Shown here piece by piece: positions 16,479 through 26,116 of a DNA stretch of 64,000 nucleotides. The stretch is taken from NCBI RefSeq assembly GCF_015751785.1, contig NZ_JADOTY010000001.1, forward strand, positions 4,650,001-4,714,000. Reading direction: 5' to 3'. Both the position numbers and the translations under genes were made by a program. Positions within the stretch are counted from its first letter, which is position 1. Every line of letters begins with the position of its first letter. Below the pieces are notes generated by a model, which was given only the letters and a program-made list of their open reading frames with translations, was not told where the DNA came from and searched no databases. This stretch comes from Micromonospora vinacea (GTDB lineage: Bacteria; Actinomycetota; Actinomycetes; Mycobacteriales; Micromonosporaceae).

Positions 16479-18326
16479 CTACCGGCGGCGGCGGGCGTCG
16501 GCCTCGGTGTCGAGCAGGTCGTTGAGCGTCAGCGCGGAGTTGATCAGAGAGAGGTGGCTGAACGCCTGGGGATAGTTGCCGATCTGCTCCCCGGTCGCGG
16601 CGATCTCCTCGGCGTAGAGGCCGAGGTGGTTGCTGAAGGTGAACATCTTCTCGAACGTGAGTCGGGCGTCGTCGAGGCGACCGGAACGGGCCAGCGCCTC
16701 GACGTACCAGAAGGTGCACATGTTGAAGGTGCCCTCGTGGCCGGGGAGACCGTCGGGGGAGTGGACCGGGTCGTACCGGTGGACCAGGCTGTCGGAGACC
16801 AGTTCGCGCTCGATCGCCTGCAGGGTGGACTGCCACAGTGGGTCGCTCGGCGTGACGAAGCCGACCGCCGGCATGGCGAGCAGCGCCGCGTCCAGCACTG
16901 TCTCGTCGTACGCCTGCACGAAGGTGCCGCGGCCCCGGTTGTATCCGCGCTCCATGACCTGGTTGTAGATGCGGTTGCGCTGCTCGGTCCAGCAGGTCAT
17001 GTCCCCGGGCCGGCCGGTGCGGGTGGCCAGCCTGATGGCCCGGTCCAGCGCGACCCAGGACATCACCCGACCGAAGGTGTAGTTGCGGGGGTGGTGGCGG
17101 CTCTCCCAGATGCCGGCGTCGGGCTGGTCCCAGTTGTGGCAGAGCCAGTCGACCAGCCGGACGGTGCTCTTCCACACCTGGTGCGAGACGCGGATGCCCT
17201 GCTCGTCGGCGAGGTGCATGGCGTAGAGCGCCTCGCCGTGGATGTCGAGCTGGAGTTGGTCGGCGGCGCCGTTGCCGATCCGCACCGGCCGGGAGCCGCG
17301 ATAGCCCTCCAGGTGGTCCAGCACCTCCTCGTGCAGGTCGGAGGAGCCGTCCACCCGGTACATGATCTTGAGTGGATCCTGGTGGTCGCCGGCCTCGCGG
17401 ATCCGCTCGTCCAGCCAGTTCATGTACCGGCTGACCTCCTCGGTGAAGCCGAGGCCGAGCAGCGCGTGCACCGAGAACGACGTGTCGCGGACCCAGGTGT
17501 AGCGGTAGTCCCAGTTGCGCGTCCCGCCGACCAGCTCCGGCAGCGCGGCGGTGGGCGCGGCGATCATCGCGCCGGTGGGCGCGTACGTCATGAGTTTCAG
17601 CGTGATGGCGGAGCGCTCGACCATCTCCCGCCAGCGACCGGTGTAGCGGGAGCGTTCAAGCCAGCGCCGCCAGTAGTCCCGGGTCCACTCGAACATGGCC
17701 TGGATCTCTTCCGGCGGGATGACGCGCGGCTCCGCACCGGCGGTCTCCAGGACCACCCCGCCGGTGTCGCCCTCGTTCAGCGTGCCGTACGCGACCAGGT
17801 CGCCGCCCTCAAGGTGGACGTCACCCTGTTCGGAGATCAACCGCCGCACCGGGTCGACCGGGTTGAACGTCAGCGTCGCCGACCGGCTGCGGAAGACGTA
17901 ACCGTTGTGGTGGCGTTCCAGCCGATGCTCTTCGCGGGCGTAGTCGAACCGGGGCCGGCACTCCACCCGGAAGCGCATGCTGCCTCGGACCATGGTGACG
18001 ATGCGGACCAGCCGGTGCGCGTCGGTGGCCCGCTCGCCGGTGACCGGCATGAAGTCCATCACCTCGGCCACCCCGTCGGCGCTGATGAACCGGGTGATCA
18101 GGATGGGGGTGCCGGGAAGGTAGAGCTGCTTCGTCACGTACCGCACGTCGTGCGGAGCGATCTGGAAGTAGCCGCCCTTCTCCTTGTCCAGCAGCGCGGC
18201 GAAGATGCTCGGCGAGTCGAACCGCGGCGCGCAGAACCAGTCGACAGTCCCGTCGCACGTGACCAGCGCGGCGGTCTGCAGGTCGCCGATGAGGCCGTGA
18301 TCCTCGATCGCCGGATAGCTGTCCAC
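16479..18326 (-). CDS. GH15 family glucan hydrolase (glucoamylase/trehalase type)
   Basis: A 615-residue (alpha/alpha)6-barrel enzyme without a signal peptide, so cytoplasmic. The N-terminal beta-domain starts with YPAIEDHGLIGDLQTAALV, CDGTVDWFCAPRFDSPSIF, typical of the actinobacterial GH15 group that includes trehalases and glucoamylases. The barrel carries RNWDYRYTWVRD (around residues 270-281) and the C-terminal EEIAATGEQIGNYPQAFSH (around 573-591), whose Glu residues belong to the catalytic pair of the family. Substrate may be trehalose, maltose or short alpha-glucans; the sequence does not decide. Followed by a carbohydrate-binding-like gene on the same strand. Confidence 0.88.
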   Translation of the reverse strand: MDSYPAIEDHGLIGDLQTAALVTCDGTVDWFCAPRFDSPSIFAALLDKEKGGYFQIAPHDVRYVTKQLYLPGTPILITRFISADGVAEVMDFMPVTGERATDAHRLVRIVTMVRGSMRFRVECRPRFDYAREEHRLERHHNGYVFRSRSATLTFNPVDPVRRLISEQGDVHLEGGDLVAYGTLNEGDTGGVVLETAGAEPRVIPPEEIQAMFEWTRDYWRRWLERSRYTGRWREMVERSAITLKLMTYAPTGAMIAAPTAALPELVGGTRNWDYRYTWVRDTSFSVHALLGLGFTEEVSRYMNWLDERIREAGDHQDPLKIMYRVDGSSDLHEEVLDHLEGYRGSRPVRIGNGAADQLQLDIHGEALYAMHLADEQGIRVSHQVWKSTVRLVDWLCHNWDQPDAGIWESRHHPRNYTFGRVMSWVALDRAIRLATRTGRPGDMTCWTEQRNRIYNQVMERGYNRGRGTFVQAYDETVLDAALLAMPAVGFVTPSDPLWQSTLQAIERELVSDSLVHRYDPVHSPDGLPGHEGTFNMCTFWYVEALARSGRLDDARLTFEKMFTFSNHLGLYAEEIAATGEQIGNYPQAFSHLSLINSALTLNDLLDTEADARRRR

Positions 18327-18575
18327 GTCTCTCCCCGGTTCGGCGGCGTCCTGCGCATCGAACCTAGGGGGAAGAATTGTCGACTTAGGTGAGATTCACG
18401 TTTCGCCACCCTGTCGCGTGCCCAACCCACCTCGACCGCCGGCGGGTCACCTCACCTACCTGATCCGACCGGGCACGAGGAGTGCGGGCTGACGGTCCCT
18501 GCGCGAAGATCATCGGAGCAGGTCACCCGTTCCTGCTCGTCGGGTAACCGCTCGCACCGGCATGAGGGGGCAGTT

Positions 18576-19349
18576 GTGGCCAGGAACAAGCCGCCGTTCG
18601 CGATGAAGGCGATGCTCAGGCTGGAACGCGGCACCGGGAACGCCGCCGCCACTCTGCGCCGATACGCCCCGCTCGCCGACGAGCTCGGCGCCGACGGGGT
18701 GGACGTCGACGTCGAACGCGCTGACGTGCTGCTGTCGGGCCGCCTCGTCGCGGTCAGTGAGGAACGCGCCATGCACGCCATGGCACGCCCGCTGCTGCAC
18801 CGCTTCGGGTGGCGCGAGCAGGACTTCGTCTTCTCGAAGAACGTCCGCTACGCCGAAACCCTCGAAGCCCCGTCCGACCCGCCGGCCACCCACCTGGTGA
18901 TCAACCGGGCCGACCAGGAGCTGGGCTGGGAGGGCGCGACCCACGGCACCGGGCGAACCCCCGACCGCACCTTGGACATCGGACCGACCGAGGCCGAGTT
19001 CGTCGCCCGGCTCTTCGTCACCGTCCCGGCGACCACGATCGCCGGGACGGTGGAGGCGCTGGAGCCGTGGCTGGCCCGCGTCGAGCCCGCTGCGGTCGGC
19101 GTCGACCCGGGTCGCGCGGCCCTGTTGTTCCTCGCCCGCGCCGACCTGCGGACCGAGTCGGAGAGGCTCGGCCTGGGTCCGGTCGAGACCGGCCGCATCG
19201 AGGCGGATGCCGACCACGTCATCGAGACCGCGACGGCCGCCGACGGCGCGACCCTCTGGTTGCGCCGCGGTACCGACCCGGTCTCCCGGCACTGGCCCGG
19301 CATTATCGAGATCCGGGAGATGGTGATCGACGACTCCTACCCGGTCTAG
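18576..19349 (+). CDS. Hypothetical protein
   Basis: A 257-residue soluble protein without signal or membrane segment; I do not recognise the family. The sequence is regular alpha/beta with many acidic residues and ends in an IEIREMVIDDSYPV strand. GTG start with a G-rich stretch just upstream. It converges on the LacI gene with only 16 bases between stops. Codon use is like its neighbours, so it is very likely a real gene. Confidence 0.6.
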   Translation: MARNKPPFAMKAMLRLERGTGNAAATLRRYAPLADELGADGVDVDVERADVLLSGRLVAVSEERAMHAMARPLLHRFGWREQDFVFSKNVRYAETLEAPSDPPATHLVINRADQELGWEGATHGTGRTPDRTLDIGPTEAEFVARLFVTVPATTIAGTVEALEPWLARVEPAAVGVDPGRAALLFLARADLRTESERLGLGPVETGRIEADADHVIETATAADGATLWLRRGTDPVSRHWPGIIEIREMVIDDSYPV

Positions 19350-19365
19350 GGCCCGGCCCCGGGCG

Positions 19366-20370
19366 TCAGTGCAGCGGGCGGCAGGAGGAACGGATGACCA
19401 GCTCGGTGGGGAGCCGGATGTGGGTGTCGCGTTCGACGCCGGCGATCAGGTCGACCAGCAGGCGCAACGCTTCGGCGCCCATCCGCTGTAGCGGCTGCAT
19501 GATGGTCGTCAGCGGCGGGTTGACCAGCGCCGACTCCGGTACGTTGTCGAAGCCGATCACCGACAGGTCGTCGGGCACCGAGAGGCCCATGTCGCGGGCC
19601 ACGTTCATCGTGGAGATCGCGGAGAGGTCGTTACCCGCGAAGATCGCGCTCGGCCGGTCGGTGAGGGCGAGAAGCTCCGCGGCCGTGCCGGCGGCGCTCT
19701 CGATCCGGAAACCGCCGACGCGGACGAGCCGCTCGTCCACCGGCACGCCGGCTTCGGCCATCGCACTGCGGAAGCCGGCCTCGCGCAGCTGCGCCGACTT
19801 CAGATCGGTGCGTCCACTGATGTGCCCGATCCGCGTGTGGCCGAGGGACAGTAGGTAGTTTGTCGCCAGCACGGCGCCGGCGAAGTTGTCCGAATCGACA
19901 GTGGGCAGGTCGGACGGCCCGGTGTGCGGGTCCACGGCCACCACGTGGAAGCTGTGTTCGGTCTCGACCACTGTCGGCGTGACGATCACGGCACCGTCGA
20001 TGAGAGTGCCGGAGAGCCGGGCGAGTGAGCGCCGCTCCCACCCCACGGCGGCACCTTCGCCGTCACCGCTGGAGTAGGCCAACAGCTGGTAACCACTGCC
20101 GGCGACCTCCTGCGACGCCCCCTTGAGCAGTTCGGTCGAGAACGGCTCGAACTCGGCGACCAGGATGCCGAGCACGTTGGTGCGGTGGCTGCGCAGGCTC
20201 TGCGCCCCCAGGCTCGCCTCGTAGCCGAGCTCGTGGATGACCTGCTGGACGCGCTCCACGGTCGCCTGGGCCACGCCGTAGCGGCCGTTGACAACCTTGG
20301 ACACGGTCGCGACCGAGACGCCGGCAGTACGTGCCACATCCGACATCTTGACGCGCTGCTGAAACACCAC
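19366..20370 (-). CDS. LacI family transcriptional regulator of the GH3/CUT1 locus
   Basis: A 334-residue repressor. The helix-turn-helix and hinge are VKMSDVARTAGVSVATVSKV and NGRYGVAQATVERV, followed by a periplasmic-binding-like sensor domain (LGILVAEFEPFSTELLKGA ... IFAGNDLSAISTMNVARDMG). The frame is open to an ATG at 20445, but that would place the operator at 20414-20429 inside the coding region; the GTG at 20370 gives the normal family length and is preferred without a clear ribosome-binding site. Divergent from the importer operon it is expected to control, releasing on sugar binding. Confidence 0.85.
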   Translation of the reverse strand: MVFQQRVKMSDVARTAGVSVATVSKVVNGRYGVAQATVERVQQVIHELGYEASLGAQSLRSHRTNVLGILVAEFEPFSTELLKGASQEVAGSGYQLLAYSSGDGEGAAVGWERRSLARLSGTLIDGAVIVTPTVVETEHSFHVVAVDPHTGPSDLPTVDSDNFAGAVLATNYLLSLGHTRIGHISGRTDLKSAQLREAGFRSAMAEAGVPVDERLVRVGGFRIESAAGTAAELLALTDRPSAIFAGNDLSAISTMNVARDMGLSVPDDLSVIGFDNVPESALVNPPLTTIMQPLQRMGAEALRLLVDLIAGVERDTHIRLPTELVIRSSCRPLH

Positions 20371-20413
20371 GTCGATGATGATAGGGCCCCGTCGGGGGCG
20401 CGTCGTCAGCGAC

Positions 20414-20429
20414 TCGAAAACGTTATCGA
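20414..20429. promoter_or_regulatory. LacI-type operator
   Basis: TCGAAAACGTTATCGA, a near-perfect palindrome centred on AACGTT (two mismatched positions), the usual LacI-family centre. It lies directly upstream of a TTGACA box and between the divergent lacI-like and binding-protein genes. Confidence 0.65.
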
Positions 20430-20435
20430 TACCGA

Positions 20436-20463
20436 TTGACATCAAGTTACATGACTGTAAAAC
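20436..20463 (+). promoter_or_regulatory. Probable promoter of the CUT1 importer operon
   Basis: TTGACA (20436-20441), 16-base spacer, TAAAAC (20458-20463), about 45 bases before the binding-protein gene and just downstream of the LacI-type operator. The -35 box is a perfect consensus; the -10 is weak. Confidence 0.45.
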
Positions 20464-20509
20464 TTCGCCGCAGGCCGAGTACCGCGACTGACTAGTCGAG
20501 GAGACATCG

Positions 20510-21817
20510 ATGGCAATTAAGCGGCGTGCGAGTGCCGTCCTGGCACTGTTAATGACAAGTGTTCTCGTGGTCGCCGGGTGTAGCGGCGGCGGCGAAGAGG
20601 CGGCCCCTCAAGGCGAGCTGTACAAGGACCCGGTGACCCTGACCTGGTGGCACAACGCCTCACAGGACGGGCCCGGCAAGACCTACTGGGAGAAGGTCGC
20701 CAAGGACTTCTCCGCACTCCACCCCACCGTCAAGATCGAGATCGAGGCGATCGAGACGAACCAACTCCAGCGCACCCGGCTCCCTGCCGCGCTGCTGAGC
20801 AGCGACCCGCCGGACATCTTCCAGGCCTGGGGCGGCGGCGAGATGACCGAGCAGGTCGAGGCCGACTACCTCAAGGACATCACCGACCAGGCCAAGACCG
20901 AGGTCGGCAACATCGGCAGCGCCGCGGAGATCTGGCAGGTCAAGGGCAAGCAGTACGGCCTACCGTTCCGGATGGGCATCGAGGGCGTCTGGTACAACAA
21001 GGAGATGTTCGCCAGGGCGGGCATCGCGGCGCCGCCGACCACCTTCGAGGAGCTCAACGCCGCGGTCACCAAGCTCAAGGCGATCAACGTCATTCCGATC
21101 GCCGTGGGTGCCGGTGACAAGTGGCCGGCCGCGCACTGGTGGTACAACATGGCGCTGCGCGCCTGCTCTGTCGACACCCTCAAGAAGGCATCGGCGGAGA
21201 AGAACTTCGACGACCCGTGCTTCGTGAAGGCCGGCCAGGACCTGAAGGCCTTCATCGACACCAAGCCGTTCCAGCCGAACTTCATCGCCACCCCGGGCCA
21301 GAACGATCCGACCAGCGCCAACGGCATGCTCGCCAACGGCAAGGCCGCGATGGAGCTCATGGGTGACTGGAACCGCGGCACGCTGGACACCGTGGCCACG
21401 GACAAGACGAAGCTCGCCTCGTTCCTCGGCTGGTTCCCGGTGCCGGCGATCTCCGGTTCCCCGGGTGACCCGAAGGCGGCCCTCGGCGGTGGCGACGGGT
21501 TCTCCTGTGCCAAGAACGCCCCGGCCGAGTGCGTCGAGTTCCTCAAGTACATCGTGAGCCCCGAGGTGCAGAAGGGCTACGCCGATACCGGCACCGGTCT
21601 TCCCGTCGTCAAGGGTGCGGCGGACGCCGTGAAGGACCCCGCGCTGAAGTCCATCCTGGAGGCCACCTCCGGGGCGAGCTACGTCCAGCTCTGGCTGGAC
21701 ACGGCCTACGGCAGCACCGTCGGCACCGCGATGAACGACGCGATCGTCGCCATCTTCGCCGGCAACGGGACGCCTGAGAAGGTCGTCTCGGCGATGAAGG
21801 CGGCCGCAAGCAAGTGA
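20510..21817 (+). CDS. Sugar ABC importer, substrate-binding lipoprotein
   Basis: A 435-residue family 1 extracellular binding protein. A basic N-terminus and hydrophobic stretch end in the lipobox VVAGC, so the protein is anchored outside the membrane. The mature part has the family pattern TLTWWHNASQ, FSALHPTVKIEIEAI, LLSSDPPDIFQAWGGGEM and EMFARAGIAAPPTTFEEL. It captures an oligosaccharide, probably the product or substrate of the GH3 enzyme at the end of the operon. The following permease gene overlaps its stop by four bases. Control by the divergent LacI regulator is likely. Confidence 0.88.
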   Translation: MAIKRRASAVLALLMTSVLVVAGCSGGGEEAAPQGELYKDPVTLTWWHNASQDGPGKTYWEKVAKDFSALHPTVKIEIEAIETNQLQRTRLPAALLSSDPPDIFQAWGGGEMTEQVEADYLKDITDQAKTEVGNIGSAAEIWQVKGKQYGLPFRMGIEGVWYNKEMFARAGIAAPPTTFEELNAAVTKLKAINVIPIAVGAGDKWPAAHWWYNMALRACSVDTLKKASAEKNFDDPCFVKAGQDLKAFIDTKPFQPNFIATPGQNDPTSANGMLANGKAAMELMGDWNRGTLDTVATDKTKLASFLGWFPVPAISGSPGDPKAALGGGDGFSCAKNAPAECVEFLKYIVSPEVQKGYADTGTGLPVVKGAADAVKDPALKSILEATSGASYVQLWLDTAYGSTVGTAMNDAIVAIFAGNGTPEKVVSAMKAAASK

Positions 21818-22812
21818 CCTCCGCCAACCAGATCCGTATGCCCGCCGGCGGCGCTTCCGCGTCGCCGGCGGGCCCCCGCGAGGCCGGGCGCGACTCCGCC
21901 CGCCGTGCCGACAACCGCCGCAAGTGGTACGAGATCATCGGGCTCACCACGCCGGCCGTCGTCATCTACGTGATGTTCGTGCTGGTGCCAATGGGCTTCG
22001 CGGTCTACTACAGCCTGTTCCGGTGGCGCGGTGTCGGGCCTCCCACCGAGTTCGTGGGCCTGCGCAACTACACCCTCGCCTTCCAGGACCCGATCTTCCT
22101 CGACGCGTTGCGCAACAACGCCATCATCGTGTTCGGGTCGCTGCTGATCCAGGGCCCGATCGCCCTGGGCGTCGCCCTGCTGCTCAACCGTCGCTTCCGT
22201 GGGCGGGCCGTGTTCCGCCTGCTGGTGTTCGTGCCGTACGTGCTGGCCGAGGTCACCGTCGGCATCATGTGGAAGCTGCTGCTGACCGGCGACGGCACCG
22301 TCGACGCGCTGCTGCGGTCCCTGGGAATGGGCGGCCTTGTGCAGGCCTGGCTGGCGGACCTGGATGTGGTCATCTGGACCCTGCTTGCCGTCCTCACCTG
22401 GAAGTATGTCGGCTTCGCCATCATCCTGCTCCTCGCCGGACTGTCCAATGTGCCCGACGAGCTGACCGAGGCCGCCGCCATCGACGGCGCGAGCTGGTGG
22501 CAGATCCAGCGGCACGTCACGATCCCGCTGCTCGGCCCGACGATCCGGATCTGGATGTTCCTGTCCATGATCGGCTCACTGCAGATCTTCGACATGATCT
22601 GGGTGACCTCGGTGCCCGCGGTGCGGTCCCTCGGCGCATCGGCCACCATGGCGACGTACATGGTGGACAACGGGTTCTTCGCCCGGCTCTGGGGCTACGG
22701 CAACGCCGTGGCGGTAATCCTGTTCGTCATCTCGTTCGTGGCGGCGCTGCTGTTCCAGCGGTTCCTGCTCCGCCGCGACATCGAGGGCGCCATCACCGGA
22801 AGGGCGAAGTGA
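21814..22812 (+). CDS. Sugar ABC importer permease 1 (CUT1)
   Basis: A 332-residue inner-membrane permease with six helices. The first helix is TTPAVVIYVMFVLVPMGFAV and the cytoplasmic EAA loop, which docks the ATPase, is EAAAIDGASWWQIQRHVTIP. The N-terminus (about 35 residues) is a charged cytoplasmic tail. The GTG start overlaps the stop of the binding-protein gene; an ATG eight codons on is an alternative. No ATPase gene follows, so it probably uses a shared MsiK-type ATPase encoded elsewhere, the normal arrangement in actinomycetes. Confidence 0.88.
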   Translation: MTSANQIRMPAGGASASPAGPREAGRDSARRADNRRKWYEIIGLTTPAVVIYVMFVLVPMGFAVYYSLFRWRGVGPPTEFVGLRNYTLAFQDPIFLDALRNNAIIVFGSLLIQGPIALGVALLLNRRFRGRAVFRLLVFVPYVLAEVTVGIMWKLLLTGDGTVDALLRSLGMGGLVQAWLADLDVVIWTLLAVLTWKYVGFAIILLLAGLSNVPDELTEAAAIDGASWWQIQRHVTIPLLGPTIRIWMFLSMIGSLQIFDMIWVTSVPAVRSLGASATMATYMVDNGFFARLWGYGNAVAVILFVISFVAALLFQRFLLRRDIEGAITGRAK

Positions 22813-22814
22813 CG

Positions 22815-23675
22815 ATGGCCGTGAACTCGGTTCTCCCCCCGTCCACCGGACGCCGCCAGGTCTCCTGGGGCACGCCGCTCACCTACGCGCTCGCCCTCGC
22901 GATCGCGGCAGTGTCGATCGCCCCGGTCATCTACGTGGTCATCGGCGGTTTCCGCACCACCCCGCAGATCGTCGCGGACCCGGCCGGCCTACCCGACCCG
23001 TTCGTCTGGGACAACTACGCCAGGGTGCTGACCCAGAGCAACTTCTGGCAACAGGCGTTCAACAGCGCGGTCATCGCCCTGGGCACCACGCTGGCAGTGG
23101 TCGTCCTCGGGATGGCCGCCGCGTTCGTGCTCGCCCGCTACAGCTTCCGCGGGCGGGAAGGGCTCTACACCTTCTTCACCCTCGGCCTGCTGTTTCCGGC
23201 CGGTGCGGCGATCCTGCCGCTCTACCTCATGCTGCGTGACCTGAACCTGGTCAACTCCTACTACGCGGTGATCCTGCCGCAGGTCGCCTTCTCACTGCCA
23301 CTGACGATCGTGATCCTGCGTCCCTTCCTCTCGGCGATCCCGAGAGAGTTGGAGGACGCCGCCTCGATCGACGGTGCGAGTCGGCTCGGTTTCCTCTGGC
23401 GCATCGCGATGCCGCTGTCGCGGCCCGCGCTCGTCACCGTTGGCGTCCTGGCATTCGTGGCGAGCTGGAACTCGTTCCTGCTGCCGCTGCTCGTGCTCAG
23501 CGACGTCAACCTGCACACCCTGCCGCTGGGCGTGCAGAACTTCTCCAGCCAGTACACGACCGACACGGCAGGCGTACTCGCCTTCACCTCGCTGGCGATG
23601 CTGCCGGCACTGCTCTTCTTCACACTCGCGGAGAAGCAGATCGTCGGTGGTCTGCAGGGCGCGGTAAAGGGCTGA
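22815..23675 (+). CDS. Sugar ABC importer permease 2 (CUT1)
   Basis: A 286-residue permease with six helices, the MalG-like partner of the preceding permease. The EAA loop reads ELEDAASIDGASRLGFLWRI followed by AMPLSRPAL. The C-terminus EKQIVGGLQGAVKG is the usual ending of second CUT1 permeases. The ATG begins two bases after the upstream stop; a GTG two codons earlier is possible. Tight spacing puts it in the same operon as the binding protein and the GH3 gene. Confidence 0.88.
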   Translation: MAVNSVLPPSTGRRQVSWGTPLTYALALAIAAVSIAPVIYVVIGGFRTTPQIVADPAGLPDPFVWDNYARVLTQSNFWQQAFNSAVIALGTTLAVVVLGMAAAFVLARYSFRGREGLYTFFTLGLLFPAGAAILPLYLMLRDLNLVNSYYAVILPQVAFSLPLTIVILRPFLSAIPRELEDAASIDGASRLGFLWRIAMPLSRPALVTVGVLAFVASWNSFLLPLLVLSDVNLHTLPLGVQNFSSQYTTDTAGVLAFTSLAMLPALLFFTLAEKQIVGGLQGAVKG

Positions 23676-23712
23676 GCGGCAGCGGTACGAGCACACCAGA
23701 GGAAGGCACAGC

Positions 23713-26037
23713 ATGACTCAGGTCCACACGGTAGTGGGCGGGCCGGCGCCGGCTCAGTCAGGTCCGGAGCACGGCCGGCAGGACGGGCACGACGGCGAGG
23801 CCCGCCTGCGCGATCTCCTCGGCCGAATGACGATCGAGGAGAAGATCGCCCAGCTCGTCGGCTTCTGGGAGAAAGAAGACGGCGAGGCGGTGGCACCGAT
23901 GCAGGGAGAGTTCGGCGGGAACGCCAAGCTCGAGGAGTTCTCCCGGCACGGGCTCGGTCACCTCACCCGCACCTACGGCACCCGCCCCGTGGACGCGGCC
24001 GAACACGCGGCCTGGTTGTGGAAGTTCCAGCGCGACCTGGTCACCGGGACGCGGCTCGGCATCCCGGCGATCGTCCACGAGGAGTGCCTCACCGGGCTCT
24101 CGGCGTGGAAGGCCGCCACCTTCCCCACCCCGCTGGCCTGGGGCGCCGCGTTCGACCCCGAACTGGTCACCGAGATGGCCGCGGCGATCGGCGCCTCGAT
24201 GCGGGCCCTGGGCATCCACCAGGGGCTCTCTCCGGTGCTCGACGTGATCCGTGACCCCCGCTGGGGCCGGGTGGACGAGTGCATCGCCGAAGACCCGTAC
24301 CTGGTCGGCACCATCGGCACGTCGTACGTGCGCGGCCTCCAGTCGCAGGGGGTGCACGCCACCCTCAAGCACTTCGCCGGTTACTCCGCCTCACGCGCCG
24401 GGCGCAACTTCGGACCGGTGCACATCGGTCGCCGTGAACTGGCCGACGTACTGCTCCCCCCGTTCGAGATGGCGATCATCGACGGTGACGCCCGCAGTGT
24501 CATGCACTCGTACGCCGAGATCGACGGGATGCCCGTCGCCGCCGACCCGACCATGCTGACCGGCGTCCTGCGGGACCAGTGGGGCTTCGACGGCACTGTG
24601 GTGGCCGACTACTACGGGGTGGCGTTCCTGAACCTGTTGCACCACGTGGCGAGCGATCACTCGGAGGCGGCCGGGCAGGCGCTGACTGCCGGCCTCGACG
24701 TCGAACTGCCGACCGGCGACGCCTACCTGACCCTGGGGGAGTCGGTGCGGACGGGCACGCTCGACGAGGCGCTCATCGACCGCGCGGTGCTGCGGGTACT
24801 GCGCCAGAAGCTGGACCTGGGTCTGCTCGACGCGACCTTCAGCGACGAGCCGCCCCCGGCGATCGACCTCGACTCGCCGGAGCACCGGTCGATCGCCCGC
24901 CGGCTCGCCGAGGAATCGGTCGTGCTGGTCGCCAACCGGGATGTGCTGCCGCTGCCGGCGGGGCGACGGGTGGCCCTCATCGGCCCGAACGCCGACCGGC
25001 AGAGTGCGCTCTTCGGGTGCTACTCGTTCCTCAACCACGTCCTCGTCCAGCATCCCGGCGTGGAGACCGGCATCGAGGTGTCGACAGTGCTCGACGCCGT
25101 GCGGGCCGAGTTCGGCGGCGAGCTCGTCACCTGGGCACGCGGCTGCGACGTGGACACCGACGACCGGTCCGGCTTCGACGAGGCCGTCACCACGGCCTCC
25201 GACGCGGACGTCGCCGTCCTGGTCGTCGGCGACCACGCCGGCCTCTTCGGGCGCGGCACCGTCGGCGAAGGCTGCGACCGGGACGACCTGGAACTGCCCG
25301 GCGTCCAGCGTGAACTGGTCGAGTCGGTGCTGGCGACCGGCACACCTGTCGTCCTCGTGTTGCTCACCGGCCGGCCGTACGCCCTTGGTTGGGCGCTCTC
25401 ACGCTGCGCGGCGGTGGTGCAGGCGTTCTTCCCGGGTGAGGAGGGCGCCGGGGCGATCGCGGGAGTGCTCTCCGGGCGGGTCAACCCGTCGGGCCGGCTG
25501 CCGGTCACCCTGCCCGGGTCGGCCGGCGCGCAGCCGTACTCCTACCTGCACCCCACCCTCGGCGCGGGGAACGCGGGGACGAACCTGCTGGCGACGCCGG
25601 TGGCGCCGTTCGGCCACGGCCTGTCCTACACGACGTTCGCGTACGGCGATCTCACCGTGCCCAGCACGGTGCCTACCGACGGGTCGGTAGGGGTGACCGT
25701 GCGGGTGACGAACACCGGTACGGTCGCCGGCGACGACGTGGTCCAGCTCTACGGTCGCGACCTGGTCGCATCGGTGACCCGGCCGGTCGCTCAGCTGCTC
25801 GGCTACCGGCGGGTCCACCTGGAACCGGGCCAGTCCGTCACTGTCGAGCTGACGGTGCCCACCACCCGCCTGGCCTTCTCCGACCGCACGTTCACCCGCG
25901 TCGTGGAACCCGGTGACGTCGAACTCTGGGTCGGCACCAGCGTGCGGCGCGACACCCAGGCGGTGACCACGCTTGTCGGTGACACCGTCCCGGTCACCAA
26001 CGCCTCCCCACGCTGGACCACCACCGACGTCCGCTGA
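23713..26037 (+). CDS. GH3 family beta-glycosidase
   Basis: A 774-residue cytoplasmic enzyme (no signal peptide) with the three-part GH3 layout. The (alpha/beta)8 domain contains LSPVLDVIRDPRWGR, K219-H220-F and the nucleophile D299 in VVADYYG. The alpha/beta sandwich follows from about residue 390 (VVLVANRDVLPLPAGRRVAL), and a fibronectin-III-like C-terminal domain completes the protein (VGVTVRVTNTGTVAGDDVVQ). Typical activities are beta-glucosidase and beta-xylosidase; I cannot choose. Last gene of the LacI-controlled importer operon, so it probably cleaves the imported oligosaccharide. Confidence 0.88.
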   Translation: MTQVHTVVGGPAPAQSGPEHGRQDGHDGEARLRDLLGRMTIEEKIAQLVGFWEKEDGEAVAPMQGEFGGNAKLEEFSRHGLGHLTRTYGTRPVDAAEHAAWLWKFQRDLVTGTRLGIPAIVHEECLTGLSAWKAATFPTPLAWGAAFDPELVTEMAAAIGASMRALGIHQGLSPVLDVIRDPRWGRVDECIAEDPYLVGTIGTSYVRGLQSQGVHATLKHFAGYSASRAGRNFGPVHIGRRELADVLLPPFEMAIIDGDARSVMHSYAEIDGMPVAADPTMLTGVLRDQWGFDGTVVADYYGVAFLNLLHHVASDHSEAAGQALTAGLDVELPTGDAYLTLGESVRTGTLDEALIDRAVLRVLRQKLDLGLLDATFSDEPPPAIDLDSPEHRSIARRLAEESVVLVANRDVLPLPAGRRVALIGPNADRQSALFGCYSFLNHVLVQHPGVETGIEVSTVLDAVRAEFGGELVTWARGCDVDTDDRSGFDEAVTTASDADVAVLVVGDHAGLFGRGTVGEGCDRDDLELPGVQRELVESVLATGTPVVLVLLTGRPYALGWALSRCAAVVQAFFPGEEGAGAIAGVLSGRVNPSGRLPVTLPGSAGAQPYSYLHPTLGAGNAGTNLLATPVAPFGHGLSYTTFAYGDLTVPSTVPTDGSVGVTVRVTNTGTVAGDDVVQLYGRDLVASVTRPVAQLLGYRRVHLEPGQSVTVELTVPTTRLAFSDRTFTRVVEPGDVELWVGTSVRRDTQAVTTLVGDTVPVTNASPRWTTTDVR

Positions 26038-26047
26038 GAGCCGGTTC

Positions 26048-26074
26048 GCCGACTGTCCCCAGTGGACAGTCGGC
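26048..26074 (+). terminator. Terminator of the CUT1/GH3 operon
   Basis: Perfect 11-bp stem GCCGACTGTCC / GGACAGTCGGC with a 5-base loop, 10 bases after the GH3 stop codon. It can also serve the convergent gene ending at 26117. Confidence 0.65.
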
Positions 26075-26116
26075 GGGCCGGTCCCAGCCGCGCCGGGCGC
26101 GTTACTGCCGACCTTC

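Noticed and set aside
16554-18392. A 612-codon plus-strand frame opposite the GH15 gene
   Set aside because: Antisense shadow with no domain.
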